A stretch of DNA of 64,000 nucleotides from Kitasatospora cineracea (GCF_003751605.1 NZ_RJVJ01000001.1:4774001-4838000), one strand, 5' to 3'. Positions 17,455 through 26,162 are shown, counted from the first letter of the stretch. The notes: generated by a model from the letters alone, not told the origin. Translations and numbers: made by a program.

Positions 17455-17700
17455 CCGGACCGGCCGCCGCGACCAGGTCGTGCCCGCAGGCGTGTCCCGG
17501 ACCGGGCAGCGCGCCGTACTCCAGCAGCAAGGCCCTCGCGCGGGACGGCCCCGGCCCGCCGAGGCGGTGGAGGCGGCCGGCGCCCCCGCCGCGTCCCGGT
17601 GCACCTCGAAGTCCGCCTCCGCGGGCCCGCCCGTCAGCAGCGCGGCGGCCCGGTGCCCCGCGAAGGCGTACGCGGGGCCGGCGTGCAGGGCGAGGGCCCG
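17455..17700 (-). pseudogene. M20 family amidohydrolase remnant
   Basis: Two adjacent frames together give the N-terminal part of an M20-type peptidase/amidohydrolase. First FAGHRAAALLTGGPAEADFE and GAPAASTASAGRGRP; then, after a frameshift near 17535, ALLLEYGALPGPGHACGHDL, which holds the family's metal-binding G-H-A-C-G-H signature. Catalytic and C-terminal parts are gone. It fills the space between the GCS2 stop (17452) and the phosphatase stop (17702). Confidence 0.65.
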
Positions 17701-17701
17701 C

Positions 17702-18931
17702 TCACAGGCGCAGCACCACCAGGGCGGTGTCGTCGGTGAGCCCGGCGGGCGGGACGAGGTCGGCGAGCAGGGCGTCGGCCAGCGGGCCGGGTCCGGCGCG
17801 GCGGTGGCGGGCCAGCGAGCGGGCCAGCCGGCCGAGGCCGACGTCGATGTCCTCGCGGCGGCGCTCGACCAGGCCGTCGGTGTACAGGACGAGGACGGAG
17901 CCCTCGGCGAAGGCCGTCCGCGCCTGGGGGCGTCCGGCGAACTCGGGACGGGCACCCAGCGGGGGATCGGTGGCCCGGTCCAGGAAGGCCACCGTCCCGT
18001 CCGGGCCGCACAGCGCGGGCGGCGGGTGACCGGCGCTGCTGTAGGCGAGGGTGCGGTCGGACCGGTCGATGAAGACCGACACGGCGGTGGTGTTCTCCGC
18101 GCCGTCCACGGAACGGGCGTACCGGTCCAGCACCTCCAGGGCCTGGGCGGGGCCGGCGGCGACCCGGGAGGCGGCCGACAGCGCGCTGCGCAGCTGCCCC
18201 ATCACCCCGGCGGCGCGCAGCCCGTGCCCGACCACGTCGCCGACGGCCACCGCGGTGCGCCCGTCGTCGGGCAGGTCGACCAGGTCGTACCAGTCGCCGC
18301 AGACGTTCAGCGCACCGGCGGCGGGCCGGTAGCGGACGGCCGCCCGGTGGTGGTCCGGCAGGCTCAGCGCGGGCAGCATCGCCGCCTGCAGGTGCAGGGC
18401 CACCTCCCGTTCGCGGGCGTGGGCCCGGCGCAGGCGCTCGTTGACGTCCTGGAGCTCCCGGGCCCGGCTGTACAGCTCGGCCCCCAGGGCCCGGGCCCGG
18501 CCGCTGTCGCGGATGCCGCGGGCCCGGATCAGCTCGGTGACCTCCTCGACCCGGTGCACCAGGAGCACCACCTCCCCGTCCGGGCCGAGGACGGGCACGT
18601 TGACCGGGCTCCAGTAGCGCTCCTGCCACTCCCCGGGCCGCCCGGGCACCTCCACGTCGTAGCGCTGCAGCGACATGGTGTCGCGCACCCCGGTGGCCGT
18701 GACGCGCCGCAGCGAGGCGTGCAGGTTGCGCACGCCGCTGGCCGCCGGGTCGCCGGGGTTGTCCGGGAAGACGTCGAACAGGAACCGGCCGACCACCTGC
18801 GCGCGGTCGCGCCCGGACAGCGACAGGTACGCCTCGTTCACCTCCACGAACACCAGGTCGGGGGTGAGCAGGGCGACCGCGCCCGGCAGGGCCTGGAAGA
18901 CGGCCCGGTAGTCGATGACGGGTCCGCTCAC
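17702..18931 (-). CDS. PAS-domain PP2C (SpoIIE/RsbU-type) serine phosphatase
   Basis: 409 residues. A PAS fold (about 8-135; FQALPGAVALLTPDLVFVEV, VVGRFLFDVFPDNP) is followed by a coiled-coil linker (about 145-180, ELYSRARELQDVNERLRRAH) and a PP2C domain (about 185-409) with the metal-site motifs CGDWYD (211-216), VGDVVGHG, LYTDGLVE and LTDDTALV. Enzymes of this build dephosphorylate STAS anti-anti-sigma factors and so switch on stress or developmental sigma factors. Start GTG 18931 has AGGTGG three bases upstream; the longer frame upstream is Arg/Pro-rich and non-coding in character. It is cytoplasmic with no membrane helices. A STAS partner candidate lies at 41272. Confidence 0.9.
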   Translation of the reverse strand: MSGPVIDYRAVFQALPGAVALLTPDLVFVEVNEAYLSLSGRDRAQVVGRFLFDVFPDNPGDPAASGVRNLHASLRRVTATGVRDTMSLQRYDVEVPGRPGEWQERYWSPVNVPVLGPDGEVVLLVHRVEEVTELIRARGIRDSGRARALGAELYSRARELQDVNERLRRAHAREREVALHLQAAMLPALSLPDHHRAAVRYRPAAGALNVCGDWYDLVDLPDDGRTAVAVGDVVGHGLRAAGVMGQLRSALSAASRVAAGPAQALEVLDRYARSVDGAENTTAVSVFIDRSDRTLAYSSAGHPPPALCGPDGTVAFLDRATDPPLGARPEFAGRPQARTAFAEGSVLVLYTDGLVERRREDIDVGLGRLARSLARHRRAGPGPLADALLADLVPPAGLTDDTALVVLRL

Positions 18932-18994
18932 GATCCACCTGCCGTACGCCGCCGGTTCCCGGTCGGGAGTCCTTCCACGATAGGCACCGCTGCC

Positions 18995-19100
18995 CCGCCC
19001 GGCCCCCGCACCCGGCCCCGGCCCCCGCACCCGGCCCCGGGCGCGGCGCATGGACCGGGGCGCGGCGCATGGACCGGGGCGCGGTGCATGGACCGGGGCG
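18995..19100. repeat. Two tandem repeats between the phosphatase and tspO
   Basis: Two copies of a 19-base Cys-rich-looking unit (cccccgcacccggccccgg) at about 18999-19041 are followed by three copies of an 18-base unit containing GCATGGACCGGGG (19043-19100). The second set ends 20 bases before the TspO start codon and provides spurious ATGs. Confidence 0.75.
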
Positions 19101-19119
19101 GGCCGGACACACGCGGAGC

Positions 19120-19620
19120 ATGACGAGCAGGTGGACGACCCGGTCGGTGAAGGCACGACGCGCGGCCCCGTACGCGGGCGCCGCCCTGGCGGTGGCGGCC
19201 GCCGCCGTGGCGGGCGCACGGGCCTCCGGCCCCGCAACCCCGTGGTACCGGTCGCTGGACAAGCCCCGCTGGCAACCCCCGCCCTGGGTGTTCCCGGCGG
19301 TGTGGACCCCGCTGTACGCCTCGATCGCGTGGAGCGCCGGACACGCGCTCGGCCGGACCCGCGGCCGCGAACGCGCCGCCCTGGCCGCCGCGTACGGGAC
19401 GAACCTGACGGTGAACGCCGGGTGGACCTGGCTCTTCTTCGGGCTGCGCAGCCCCGCGGCGGGAGTCGCGGGCAGCCTCCTGCTGGACGCCGACACCCTG
19501 CGACTGATCAGGCGGACGGCCCGCCACGACCCTGCCGCGGCCGCCGCGCTCGTGCCCTACGCCGGGTGGTGCCTCTTCGCCACCGTGCTCAGCGGCTCCC
19601 TGGCCCGCCGCAACAGCTGA
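19120..19620 (+). CDS. tspO: TspO/MBR family membrane protein
   Basis: 166 residues with about five membrane helices, matching the tryptophan-rich sensory protein/translocator family that binds porphyrins. Family signatures seen: WYRSLDKPRWQPPPWVFPAV followed by WTPLY (about 44-68), NLTVNAGWTWLFFGLRSP (about 94-111) and a final VPYAGWCLFATVLS. ATG 19120 was chosen for the N-terminal length; GGAG lies very close upstream, and a GTG at 19148 is an alternative. Two longer upstream starts fall in the tandem repeat and are rejected. Confidence 0.88.
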   Translation: MTSRWTTRSVKARRAAPYAGAALAVAAAAVAGARASGPATPWYRSLDKPRWQPPPWVFPAVWTPLYASIAWSAGHALGRTRGRERAALAAAYGTNLTVNAGWTWLFFGLRSPAAGVAGSLLLDADTLRLIRRTARHDPAAAAALVPYAGWCLFATVLSGSLARRNS

Positions 19621-19785
19621 GCCCGCTCCGCCGCTGCCCGGGCCGGCCCGGCGCTCCTACCGCCCCGGCCCCGACCGACCCGCCGACCCGCGGCAGGCCG
19701 TCCGTCCGCAGCACCAGGTCCCGTCCGATCTGGCCGACCACCACGACGCACGCGCCGCCCGGTCGGGGCCGCGCCTGCCCGCCCC

Positions 19786-19873
19786 GCCGAGCACCGGAAC
19801 GCCGCCCGCCGAGCACCGAAACGCCGCCCGCCGCCCGCCGGAACGCTGCCGGCCGAGCGCCGGAACGCGGCCC
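19786..19873. repeat. Four tandem copies of a 22-base unit
   Basis: Four adjacent imperfect 22-base units at 19786-19807, 19808-19829, 19830-19851 and 19852-19873, all built on GCCGAGCACCGGAACG. They sit in the 362-base gap 19621-19982, in which I see no other feature apart from a ribosome site for the next gene. Confidence 0.8.
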
Positions 19874-19982
19874 GGCGGGGCGAGAACGGGCCGCTCAGGC
19901 GTGCGTGCGCCGCTCCACGCCGGGCATCCGCGCGGAGAGCCGGAAAGAAGCAGCGGACCCGGAGGAGCGGAAGGAACCCGCC

Positions 19983-20285
19983 ATGACCGACCCCGACCGG
20001 AAGCAGAAGCACGAGACACCCGACCTGCCGCCCGACGCCGGGACGGAGGTGCCCGACGCCGCCCCCGTCGCCGACGAGGAGGGCCGCGACCCCACCGAGG
20101 GCCCGGCCTCCGAGCAGAACCGCACCGCCGCGGACACCACCAAGGCCGAGGGCGAGGACGAACCCCCGACTGACCCCCGACTGACCGCCCGGCCCGCCCG
20201 ACGCTCACCCACCCGACGCCCACCCACCCGACGCCCGCCCACCCTGCGCGGGCGCGACCCGAGGAGCAGAAGGAGCAGCGCATGA
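19983..20285 (+). CDS. Small acidic hypothetical protein with basic repeat tail
   Basis: 100 residues, unrecognised. The first 60 are acidic and disordered-looking (MTDPDRKQKHETPDLPPDAG; NRTAADTTKAEGEDEPPTD), while the rest is Arg/Pro-rich (PTRRPPTRRPPTLRGRD) from a short DNA repeat near 20205-20245. The tail may come from a frameshift just after the PPTD codons. AGGA-type ribosome site precedes ATG 19983. Its stop overlaps the next start (ATGA at 20282-20285), suggesting translational coupling. Confidence 0.5.
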   Translation: MTDPDRKQKHETPDLPPDAGTEVPDAAPVADEEGRDPTEGPASEQNRTAADTTKAEGEDEPPTDPRLTARPARRSPTRRPPTRRPPTLRGRDPRSRRSSA

Positions 20286-20692
20286 CCGAGTACGAGCGCT
20301 CCCGCACCATGCCGGCCCTCCCGGAACCGGTCTTCGACGAGGCGACCGGCCCCGGACGCCTCGACACCTGGATGCCCCGCGACCTGCACGTCCGGGTCGA
20401 CGACCCGCCCGCGGCGACCGTGCACGAGGACCGCGGCGACACGAACGAGCGCGCGCTGCTGCGCACCCGGCGCGAGCAGCTGCGGATGGAGTGGGGCACC
20501 CGCGACGACGGCCGCTACGCCGGCTGGCTCCAGGTGGCCGGCCTGGACGGCGGGACCAGCCAGGTGACCGTCCACCTCTCCTTCTTCGACGAGGACTCCG
20601 CGCCCCCGCGGGAGACGGTCGAGCAGGAACTGGACGAGAGCCTCGCCCGGCTGGAGGAACAGGTCCGGCTCCGGGCCGACAGCGGCGGCTGA
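20282..20692 (+). CDS. SRPBCC family protein (polyketide cyclase/dehydrase-like)
   Basis: 136 residues with the START-like pattern: MTEYERSRTMPALPEPVFDE, LRMEWGTRDDGRYAGWLQV, SQVTVHLSFFDED, and a long C-terminal helix ETVEQELDESLARLEEQVR. This fold binds hydrophobic ligands in a helix-grip cavity. A streptomycete subfamily with this N terminus is common but not characterised. The start overlaps the upstream stop by four bases. Confidence 0.72.
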   Translation: MTEYERSRTMPALPEPVFDEATGPGRLDTWMPRDLHVRVDDPPAATVHEDRGDTNERALLRTRREQLRMEWGTRDDGRYAGWLQVAGLDGGTSQVTVHLSFFDEDSAPPRETVEQELDESLARLEEQVRLRADSGG

Positions 20693-20885
20693 CTCCTCGC
20701 GGCGGTCTCCCGCAGGGCCGTTCCGCACGGCCGGAGGGGTGAATCGGGCTGGGCCGCACGGGTGGCCGGGCCGCGTCGGACCGGTGGAAGGGGCGCCCCT
20801 CGACCACGCTGTCGGCACGAGCACCCCGAATCAGGGGCGCCGCCCCGCCCGGGACGGCACCCTTCCCGAGACCGAGGAGTCGACA

Positions 20886-21128
20886 ATGTCCCGCACCCGA
20901 AAGTACTTCGCCGTCGTCGCGCTGGCCGCCACCGCCGTGCTGGGCACCGCCGGAGCGGCCTCCGCGTCCGCCGGCGCCCAGGGCGTGGCCGCCGGTTCGC
21001 CCGGCGTCCTCTCGGGCAACCTGATCCAGATCCCCGTGCACATCCCGGTCAACGTGTGCGGCAACAGCATCGGCGTCATCAGCGCCCTCAACCCGGCCTT
21101 CGGCAACTCCTGCGCCAACATCGGCTGA
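20886..21128 (+). CDS. Short chaplin
   Basis: 80 residues. A signal peptide (MSRTRKYFAVVALAATAVLG to ASAS) precedes one chaplin domain: GSPGVLSGNLIQIPVHIPVN, VCGNSIGVISALNPAFGNSC. Chaplins are secreted, assemble into amyloid rodlets at the air interface and allow aerial hyphae and spores to become hydrophobic. The two cysteines would form the intramolecular disulfide known in most short chaplins. GGAG lies seven bases before ATG 20886. Transcription ends at a strong hairpin at 21147. It stands alone, not beside another chp gene. Which Chp it corresponds to cannot be told from sequence alone. Confidence 0.93.
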   Translation: MSRTRKYFAVVALAATAVLGTAGAASASAGAQGVAAGSPGVLSGNLIQIPVHIPVNVCGNSIGVISALNPAFGNSCANIG

Positions 21129-21146
21129 CCGTAACCCCAGCCCGAC

Positions 21147-21174
21147 AGGCCCCTCCCGCCCCCGGGAGGGGCCT
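21147..21174 (+). terminator. Terminator of the chaplin gene
   Basis: AGGCCCCTCCC, a six-base loop, GGGAGGGGCCT: an 11-base-pair perfect stem 19 bases after the chaplin stop codon. No U-tract, as is usual in high-GC actinomycetes. Confidence 0.75.
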
Positions 21175-21256
21175 ACGCGTGCGCCGGCCCGCCCCCGACC
21201 ACACGGTCCCCGGCCCGGAACTCACTGATTGTTCGTCAGCTCCGATACACGACACG

Positions 21257-21296
21257 GCCGAAGAGCCCCGCGCGACGCCGCGCGGGGCTCTTCGGC
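21257..21296. terminator. Strong 18-bp hairpin
   Basis: GCCGAAGAGCCCCGCGCG, a four-base loop, and its perfect complement. It follows 82 bases after the chaplin terminator. It may be a second terminator insulating the GH115 gene, or the end of a small transcript that starts in the AT-richer patch at about 21220-21250 (CACTGATTGTTCGTC). Confidence 0.7.
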
Positions 21297-21379
21297 GTGC
21301 CGGGCTCCCGCAGATTCCCGGTGCAGGGGGGTTGACCCGGACCGCGTTGTACCCAAAGGTGGCTCCGAAATATAAAGGT

Positions 21380-21404
21380 AAGGTTTCGAAATTTTCGGAA
21401 CCTT
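21380..21404. promoter_or_regulatory. Operator of the CGAAA-N-TTTCG type before the GH115 gene
   Basis: AAGGTTTCGAAA-T-TTTCGGAACCTT, a 25-base inverted repeat with one mismatch; its core CGAAATTTTCG is at 21387-21397. Palindromes of this kind are found before xylan-degradation genes in actinomycetes and are bound by LacI-type repressors. It lies 20-44 bases before ATG 21424 in the least GC-rich part of the region. Confidence 0.6.
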
Positions 21405-21423
21405 TGTCGTCGGGAGAGCCGCC

Positions 21424-24400
21424 ATGCACCGACCAGTACCGCAGTTCACCACCGGACGCCGGGCCGCCCTCGGGCTGGGCCTGGGGCTGGGCCTCGCCGC
21501 CACCCCGCTCGGCCGGGCCCTCGGCCTGACCGCCGACGCCCGGGCCGCGGCCCTCCCAGGCGACGACAGCGGCAGCGGCAACGGCGCTGCCCGGCCGACC
21601 GATTCGGGGAGTTGGATCTCCTTCACCCCGCGCGCCGGGTGCCTCCCGCTGGTCGAGGACGGCCGGGCCGCTCCGATCGTGGTCAGCGGGGCGGACCACC
21701 CGGGCGTGGTGCGGGTGGTCGGCGACCTCGCGGACGACCTGGAGCGCGTCACCGGCGTCCGCCCGCAGGTCGTCCGCGACACCGTGCCGCGCGGCCGCAC
21801 CGCGGTGATCGTCGGCACCGTCGGCCGCAGCCCTCTGATCGACCAACTGGTGGCGGCCGGCCGGCTCGACGTGAGCGGCATCGCCGGCCGCTGGGAGACC
21901 TCGCTGCAGGCGGTCGTCGAGCACCCGCTGCCCGGCGTGGACCGGGCCCTGGTGATCGCGGGCAGCGACCAGCGCGGCAGCATCTACGGCGTGTACGACG
22001 CCTCCCGCGGCATGGGCGTCTCGCCCTGGTACTGGTGGGACGACGTCGTCCCGCAGCGCCGCGACGCGGTGTACGCGCTGCCCGGGCGGCACACCCAGGG
22101 CACCCCGGCGGTGAAGTACCGGGGCGTCTTCATCAACGACGAGAACCCGTCGCTCGGCACCTGGGCGCCCGCGTTCTTCGGCCCGGGCAAGGCGCCCGGC
22201 TTCCCCGGCGGCTTCAACGCCGACTTCTACGCCAAGGTCTTCGAGGTGCTGCTGCGGCTGCGCGCCAACTACCTGTGGCCCGCCGTCTGGGGCCGCGCCT
22301 TCGCCGAGGACGACCCGCTCAACCACGCCACCGCACCGCGTACGGCATCGTGATGGGCACCTCGCACGAGGCCCCGATGATGCGCGGCATCGAGGAGTGG
22401 AACCGGCACGCCACGCCCGCCGTCCGCGACGCCGCGGGCAACGTCACCACCCCCGGCCACGACCCGTACGGCGGCACCGGGGAGTGGTCGTTCCGCCGCA
22501 ACGCCGAGGCGGTGAAGGCGTACTGGAGGGACGGCGTGCGGCGGATGGCCGAGCAGGGCATCGAGGGCGTGGTCACCCTCGGCATGCGCGGCAACGGCGA
22601 CGTCAGCCTGCCCGACGGCGACGGCATCGAGCTGATGTCGGAGATCATCGCCGCCCAGCGGAAGATCCTCGCCGAGGTCACCGGCCGCGACCCGGCCGCG
22701 ATCCCGCAGGTCTGGACGCTCTACAAGGAGGTCCAGCGCTACTGGGACCGCGGCCTGCGGGTCCCGGACGACGTCACCGTGGTGCTCACCGACGACAACT
22801 GGGGCAACGTCCGCAAGCTCCCCGACCCCGCCGAGGGCGCCCGCTCGGGCGGCTACGGCCTCTACTACCACTTCGACTACGTCGGCGTCGGCCGCAACTA
22901 CAAGTGGGTCGACACCACCTGCCTGCCCAACCTGTGGGAGCAGCTCGACCAGTCCCACGCGTACGGCAACCGCACGCTCTGGGTCGCCAACGTCGGCGAC
23001 CTCAAGGGCAACGAGCTGCCCACCCAGTTCTTCCTCGACTACGCCTGGCAGCCCGAACGCTGGCCGCTGGAGCGGCTGTCCGACTGGGAGGCCGGCTACG
23101 CCCGGCAGAACTTCGGCGAGGCCCAGGCCCGGCAGATCGCCGAAGTGCTGTCCACGTACGGGCAGTTGCAGTCGATCCGCAAGCCCGAGCTGCTCAACCG
23201 CAAGATCACCGTCGACCCGGCCAAGGACCCGGCCACCGACCCGTCCGCGATCCGCTACGACGACAGGGCCACCCCCTTCTCGCTCACCGACTACCGGGAG
23301 GCGGAGACGGTCACCGCCCGCTGGCAGGCCCTGGCCGCGGACGCCGAACGCCTGGCCCGCCGCCTGCCCGCCACCGTCCAGGACGCCTGGTACGAACTGG
23401 TCGGCTACGAGGTCGCCGCCACCGCCAACCTGTACGCGCTGCGCGCCGCCGAGTTCACCAACCTGCACTACGCGCCGCAGGGGCGCGCCCTGGCCAACGA
23501 CCTCGCCGCCGAGGCCGAGGCCAGGCTCGCCGACGACCTCGCGCTCGCCGAACGCTTCAACACCCGGATCGCGGGCGGCAAGTGGAACGGCTTCCAGACC
23601 CAGCCGCACATCGACTACGGCGACGTCGACCGGTACGGCCCCAACGCGCCCTGGCAGCAGCCCGAACGCGACAACGTCGCCCTGCCCGACGTGCTGTTCC
23701 CCGCCGTCGCCCGGATCGAACTGCCCGACACCGCCGAGCTGGGCGTCGCCGTCGACGGCTCCGCCGCCTGGTGGCCGCACGAGCAGACCCCCGCCGTGCT
23801 ACCGGAGTTCAGCCCCTACCAGAGCCAACCCGCCCAGTACGTCGAGGTGTTCAACCGCGGCCGGCGCCCCTTCGACTACCGCGTCACCACCGGCGCGCCC
23901 TGGCTCACCGCGGACCGGCCGAAGGGGCGGATCGACAAGCAGCAGCGGGTCGTCCTCACCGTCGACTGGGCCCGCGCCCCGTACGGCACCACCGAGGTGC
24001 CCGTCACCGTCACCGGACCGGACGGCGCGAACGTCGTCGTCACCGCCCGGGTCAACCGCCCGAAACTTTCGAAGAAAATCCCGGCCGGACACGTCGAGGC
24101 CAACGGCTACGTCGCCATCGACGCCGAGCACCACACCCGGGCCGTCGCGGCCAGCGGCGTCTCCTGGCGGACCGTCCCGGGCATCGGCCGCACCACCGCC
24201 GGCGTCACCCCCGTCCCGGTCACCGCGCCCCGGCAGACCCCCGGCGGCTCCGGCCCGCGCCTGGAGTACCAGGTGACCCTGTTCACCACCGGCCCGGTCA
24301 CCGTCTGGGCCCACCTCTCCCCGCGCAACGACGCCCTCGCCACCGGCGGACCGGCCTACGCGGTCTCCTTCGACGACCAGCCGCCGCAGACCGTCGAGAC

Positions 24401-24629
24401 CATGTCCCAGAGCGGCGCCGACTCCGGCACCATGAACGCCCAGTGGGCCTACGGCACCTCCGACAACGTCCGCCGCAGCGCCACCCGCCACACCCTCACC
24501 ACCCCCGGCACCCACCGCCTCACCTTCTGGATGGTCGACCCCACCGTCGTCCTGCAACGCCTGGTCATCGACACCGGCGGCCTGCGCCCCAGCCTCCTCG
24601 GCCCGCCCGAGAGCCACCGCGCCGGCTGA
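21424..24629 (+). CDS. GH115 xylan alpha-glucuronidase, secreted, frame broken near 22336
   Basis: About 1,068 residues once one base is restored. Removes (4-O-methyl-)glucuronic acid side chains from xylan. The N terminus is a Tat-like signal (GRRAALGLGLGLGLAATPLG). GH115 landmarks: GSDQRGSIYGVYDASRGMGV, SPWYWWDDV, KYRGVFINDENPSL, LLRLRANYLWPAVWG, then after the shift YGIVMGTSHEAPM, EWSFRRNAEAVKAYW, VTLGMRGNGD, VLTDDNWGN, YYHFDYVGVGRNYKW. A C-terminal beta-rich domain (after 24050) matches the GH115 C-terminal region. The first frame stops at 22353 after DPLNHATAPRTAS; inserting one C near 22336 gives NHATATAYGIVMG. GAGAG precedes the start. Transcription is probably induced by xylan products through the operator at 21380. 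Confidence 0.85.
24061..24071. promoter_or_regulatory. Second CGAAA-N-TTTCG palindrome, inside the GH115 gene
   Basis: CGAAACTTTCG, the same palindrome class as the upstream operator, occurs within codons at the start of the C-terminal domain. It may be chance, or an auxiliary site for the same repressor acting by looping or roadblock. Confidence 0.35.
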
Positions 24630-24653
24630 CCGGCCCGGCGGCCGGGAACGCGG

Positions 24654-24687
24654 CAGCGGCCCGCCGACGGGAGTCGGCGGGCCGCTG
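24654..24687. terminator. Bidirectional terminator between GH115 and carbonic anhydrase genes
   Basis: CAGCGGCCCGCCGAC, loop GGGA, and the perfect complement form a 15-base-pair stem. It lies between two convergent genes, so it can serve both. Confidence 0.8.
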
Positions 24688-24710
24688 TGCGGACGGGACG
24701 GGGGCGCCGG

Positions 24711-25352
24711 TCAGGCGGCGGCGGGGGCGGGGAGGTCGAGACCGCGGGTGGTGACCAGGTGGGCGGTGCCGTCGACCAGGCGGTAGGAGAGGCCGACCAC
24801 GGCGGTGGTGCCCGCGGCGACCGCGGCGGCCAGGGCGTGCGAACGGTCCAGCAGGAGGGCGACGGTGTGCCGTATGTGCTCGTCGATGAAGTCGGAGTTC
24901 TCGGTGTAGCCGGCGGCGTTGGCGGCCAGCACGCTGGGGGTGACCCGCTCGATGACGTCGCGGACGAAGCCCTCGCCGCTGGAGCCCGCGGCGACGGCCT
25001 CCCGGGTGGCGCCGACCGCGCCGCAGGAGTCGTGGCCCAGCACGATCACCAGCGGGGTGCCGAGCAGGCTCACGCCGTACTCGATGCTGCCGAGCACCTC
25101 CGGGCCCAGCACGTGGCCCGCGGTGCGGACCACGAACAGGTCGCCGAGGCCCTGGTCGAAGATGATCTCGGCGGCGAGGCGGGAGTCGGAGCAGCCGAAC
25201 AGCACCGCGAACGGCGCCTGGGACGGCGCGGTCTGGGCGCGGCGGGCGGCGTCCTGGTTGGGGTGGCGCGGGGAACCGGCGACGAACCTGCCGTTGCCCG
25301 CAAGCAGCATCTCGAAGGCGGCCTGGGGAGTGAGGTGCGTGGCGTCAGTCAT
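24711..25352 (-). CDS. Beta-class carbonic anhydrase
   Basis: 213 residues. Interconverts CO2 and bicarbonate in the cytoplasm. Zinc and catalytic residues of beta-CAs are visible: C54-S-D56-S-R58 in LFGCSDSRLA and H107-x-x-C110 in LGHDSCGAV. Other family stretches are NGRFVAG, DLFVVRTAGHVLGPEVLGSI and EYGVSLLGTPLVIVLGH. Length and motif spacing are normal. It converges on the GH115 gene and is separated from it by a terminator; the adjacent upstream region is a 400-base gap. Confidence 0.95.
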   Translation of the reverse strand: MTDATHLTPQAAFEMLLAGNGRFVAGSPRHPNQDAARRAQTAPSQAPFAVLFGCSDSRLAAEIIFDQGLGDLFVVRTAGHVLGPEVLGSIEYGVSLLGTPLVIVLGHDSCGAVGATREAVAAGSSGEGFVRDVIERVTPSVLAANAAGYTENSDFIDEHIRHTVALLLDRSHALAAAVAAGTTAVVGLSYRLVDGTAHLVTTRGLDLPAPAAA

Positions 25353-25430
25353 GCCCGCAGACTACGTCCCCCGTCCACCCCGGGTCGCGCCCGGGCCATC
25401 CCCTGGACATCGCGGCACCAGGAGGAAAGC

Positions 25431-25778
25431 ATGATCAACCGGGCGATCACGGCCGAAATCGTTCGGATACCGGTGCCGGGGGTGGCGATAATCGCAGCCG
25501 ATCCGGGGCGATGGTGCGAATGCTCTCGCTCCCGGGCCGGCCGCCGGACAGCCGTTGACCGGCCCCGACCAGGGCGGGAACCGCGCCGGCGGCGGGACGG
25601 CGGCCCGCCGGGCCCGGAGGACGGCCGGAGGGCGGCCGGCGCAGCGCTGGAGGCGGGACCGCAGGGGCCGGGGCCCCGGCCCGGCGGGGGAAGCGGGCCG
25701 GGGGCGTACGGGGGTGCTGCTCGGCGCGGACGGGGCGCTGCCGGGCTCCCCGCCGGGGGGCGGGGTCAGCACATGTAG
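25431..25778 (+). CDS. Doubtful small ORF with a strong ribosome-binding site
   Basis: AGGAGGAAAGC immediately precedes ATG 25431, an excellent translation start. The first 27 residues (MINRAITAEIVRIPVPGVAI, IAADPG) have moderate codon GC and a protein-like pattern. Beyond about residue 35 the frame becomes Arg/Pro/Gly-rich and looks non-coding, and it runs into the antisense end of the next gene. It could be the start of a decayed gene, a short leader peptide, or chance. This is the only content I can see in 25353-25765. Confidence 0.25.
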   Translation: MINRAITAEIVRIPVPGVAIIAADPGRWCECSRSRAGRRTAVDRPRPGREPRRRRDGGPPGPEDGRRAAGAALEAGPQGPGPRPGGGSGPGAYGGAARRGRGAAGLPAGGRGQHM

Positions 25779-26044
25779 TCGGCGCTGCCCTGATAGCGGG
25801 TGCCGGACCAGTTGACGAAGTAGATGTCGTAGACGCCGTGCCGCATGCCGTTGCCCGCGGTGTAGGTGGAGGTGCGGAACTGCTGGAACTGGCCGTCGCC
25901 GTAGTTGTTGTAGTAGCTGCTGGGGCAGCCCATGCCGCTCAGGTTGGTGGCGGGAGCGGCGGAGGCGGTGCCGGCCGGGCCGAGGGCGAGACCGCCGGCG
26001 AGGGCGGTGACGGCGAGGGCTCGGGCAGCGCGGCGGAAGGTCAT
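25766..26044 (-). CDS. Small secreted protein, unknown
   Basis: 92 residues. Signal peptide MTFRRAARALAVTALAGGLA to GTASAAP, then a mature part of about 62 residues rich in Tyr, Asn, Gly and Gln (CPSSYYNNYGDGQFQQFRTS, VYDIYFVNWSGTRYQGSADY) ending in Met-Cys. Two cysteines (near 40 and 92) could form a disulfide. AGGAG five bases before ATG 26044. I do not recognise the family. The composition resembles small beta-sheet surface or inhibitor proteins. A DasR-like site lies 119 bases upstream, so expression may respond to N-acetylglucosamine or chitin. Confidence 0.65.
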   Translation of the reverse strand: MTFRRAARALAVTALAGGLALGPAGTASAAPATNLSGMGCPSSYYNNYGDGQFQQFRTSTYTAGNGMRHGVYDIYFVNWSGTRYQGSADYMC

Positions 26045-26162
26045 CGGAACTCCTGGGAACGTCGGTGGCGGGCCGCGGGCGAAAAGGGCGGGGCGGCCGT
26101 GCCGGGGGACTCGGGCCCGTCCCGGCGCGAACGATCGTGCTGGGCCCGGCCGTTGCGGGTCA

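Noticed and set aside
19050..19119. Extra N-terminal starts for TspO at ATGs in the tandem repeat
   Set aside because: Residues from the repeat (MDRGAVHGPGR) do not belong to TspO, and the ATGs arise from the repeat unit.
20740..20765. A SigB-type promoter (GAAT-N15-GGGTGG) before the chaplin gene
   Set aside because: The -10 match is poor and chaplin genes are usually under the developmental sigma factor BldN; not strong enough to list.
21222..21300. A tRNA or small RNA before the 18-bp hairpin
   Set aside because: No cloverleaf, CCA end or T-loop sequence; kept only as a terminator.
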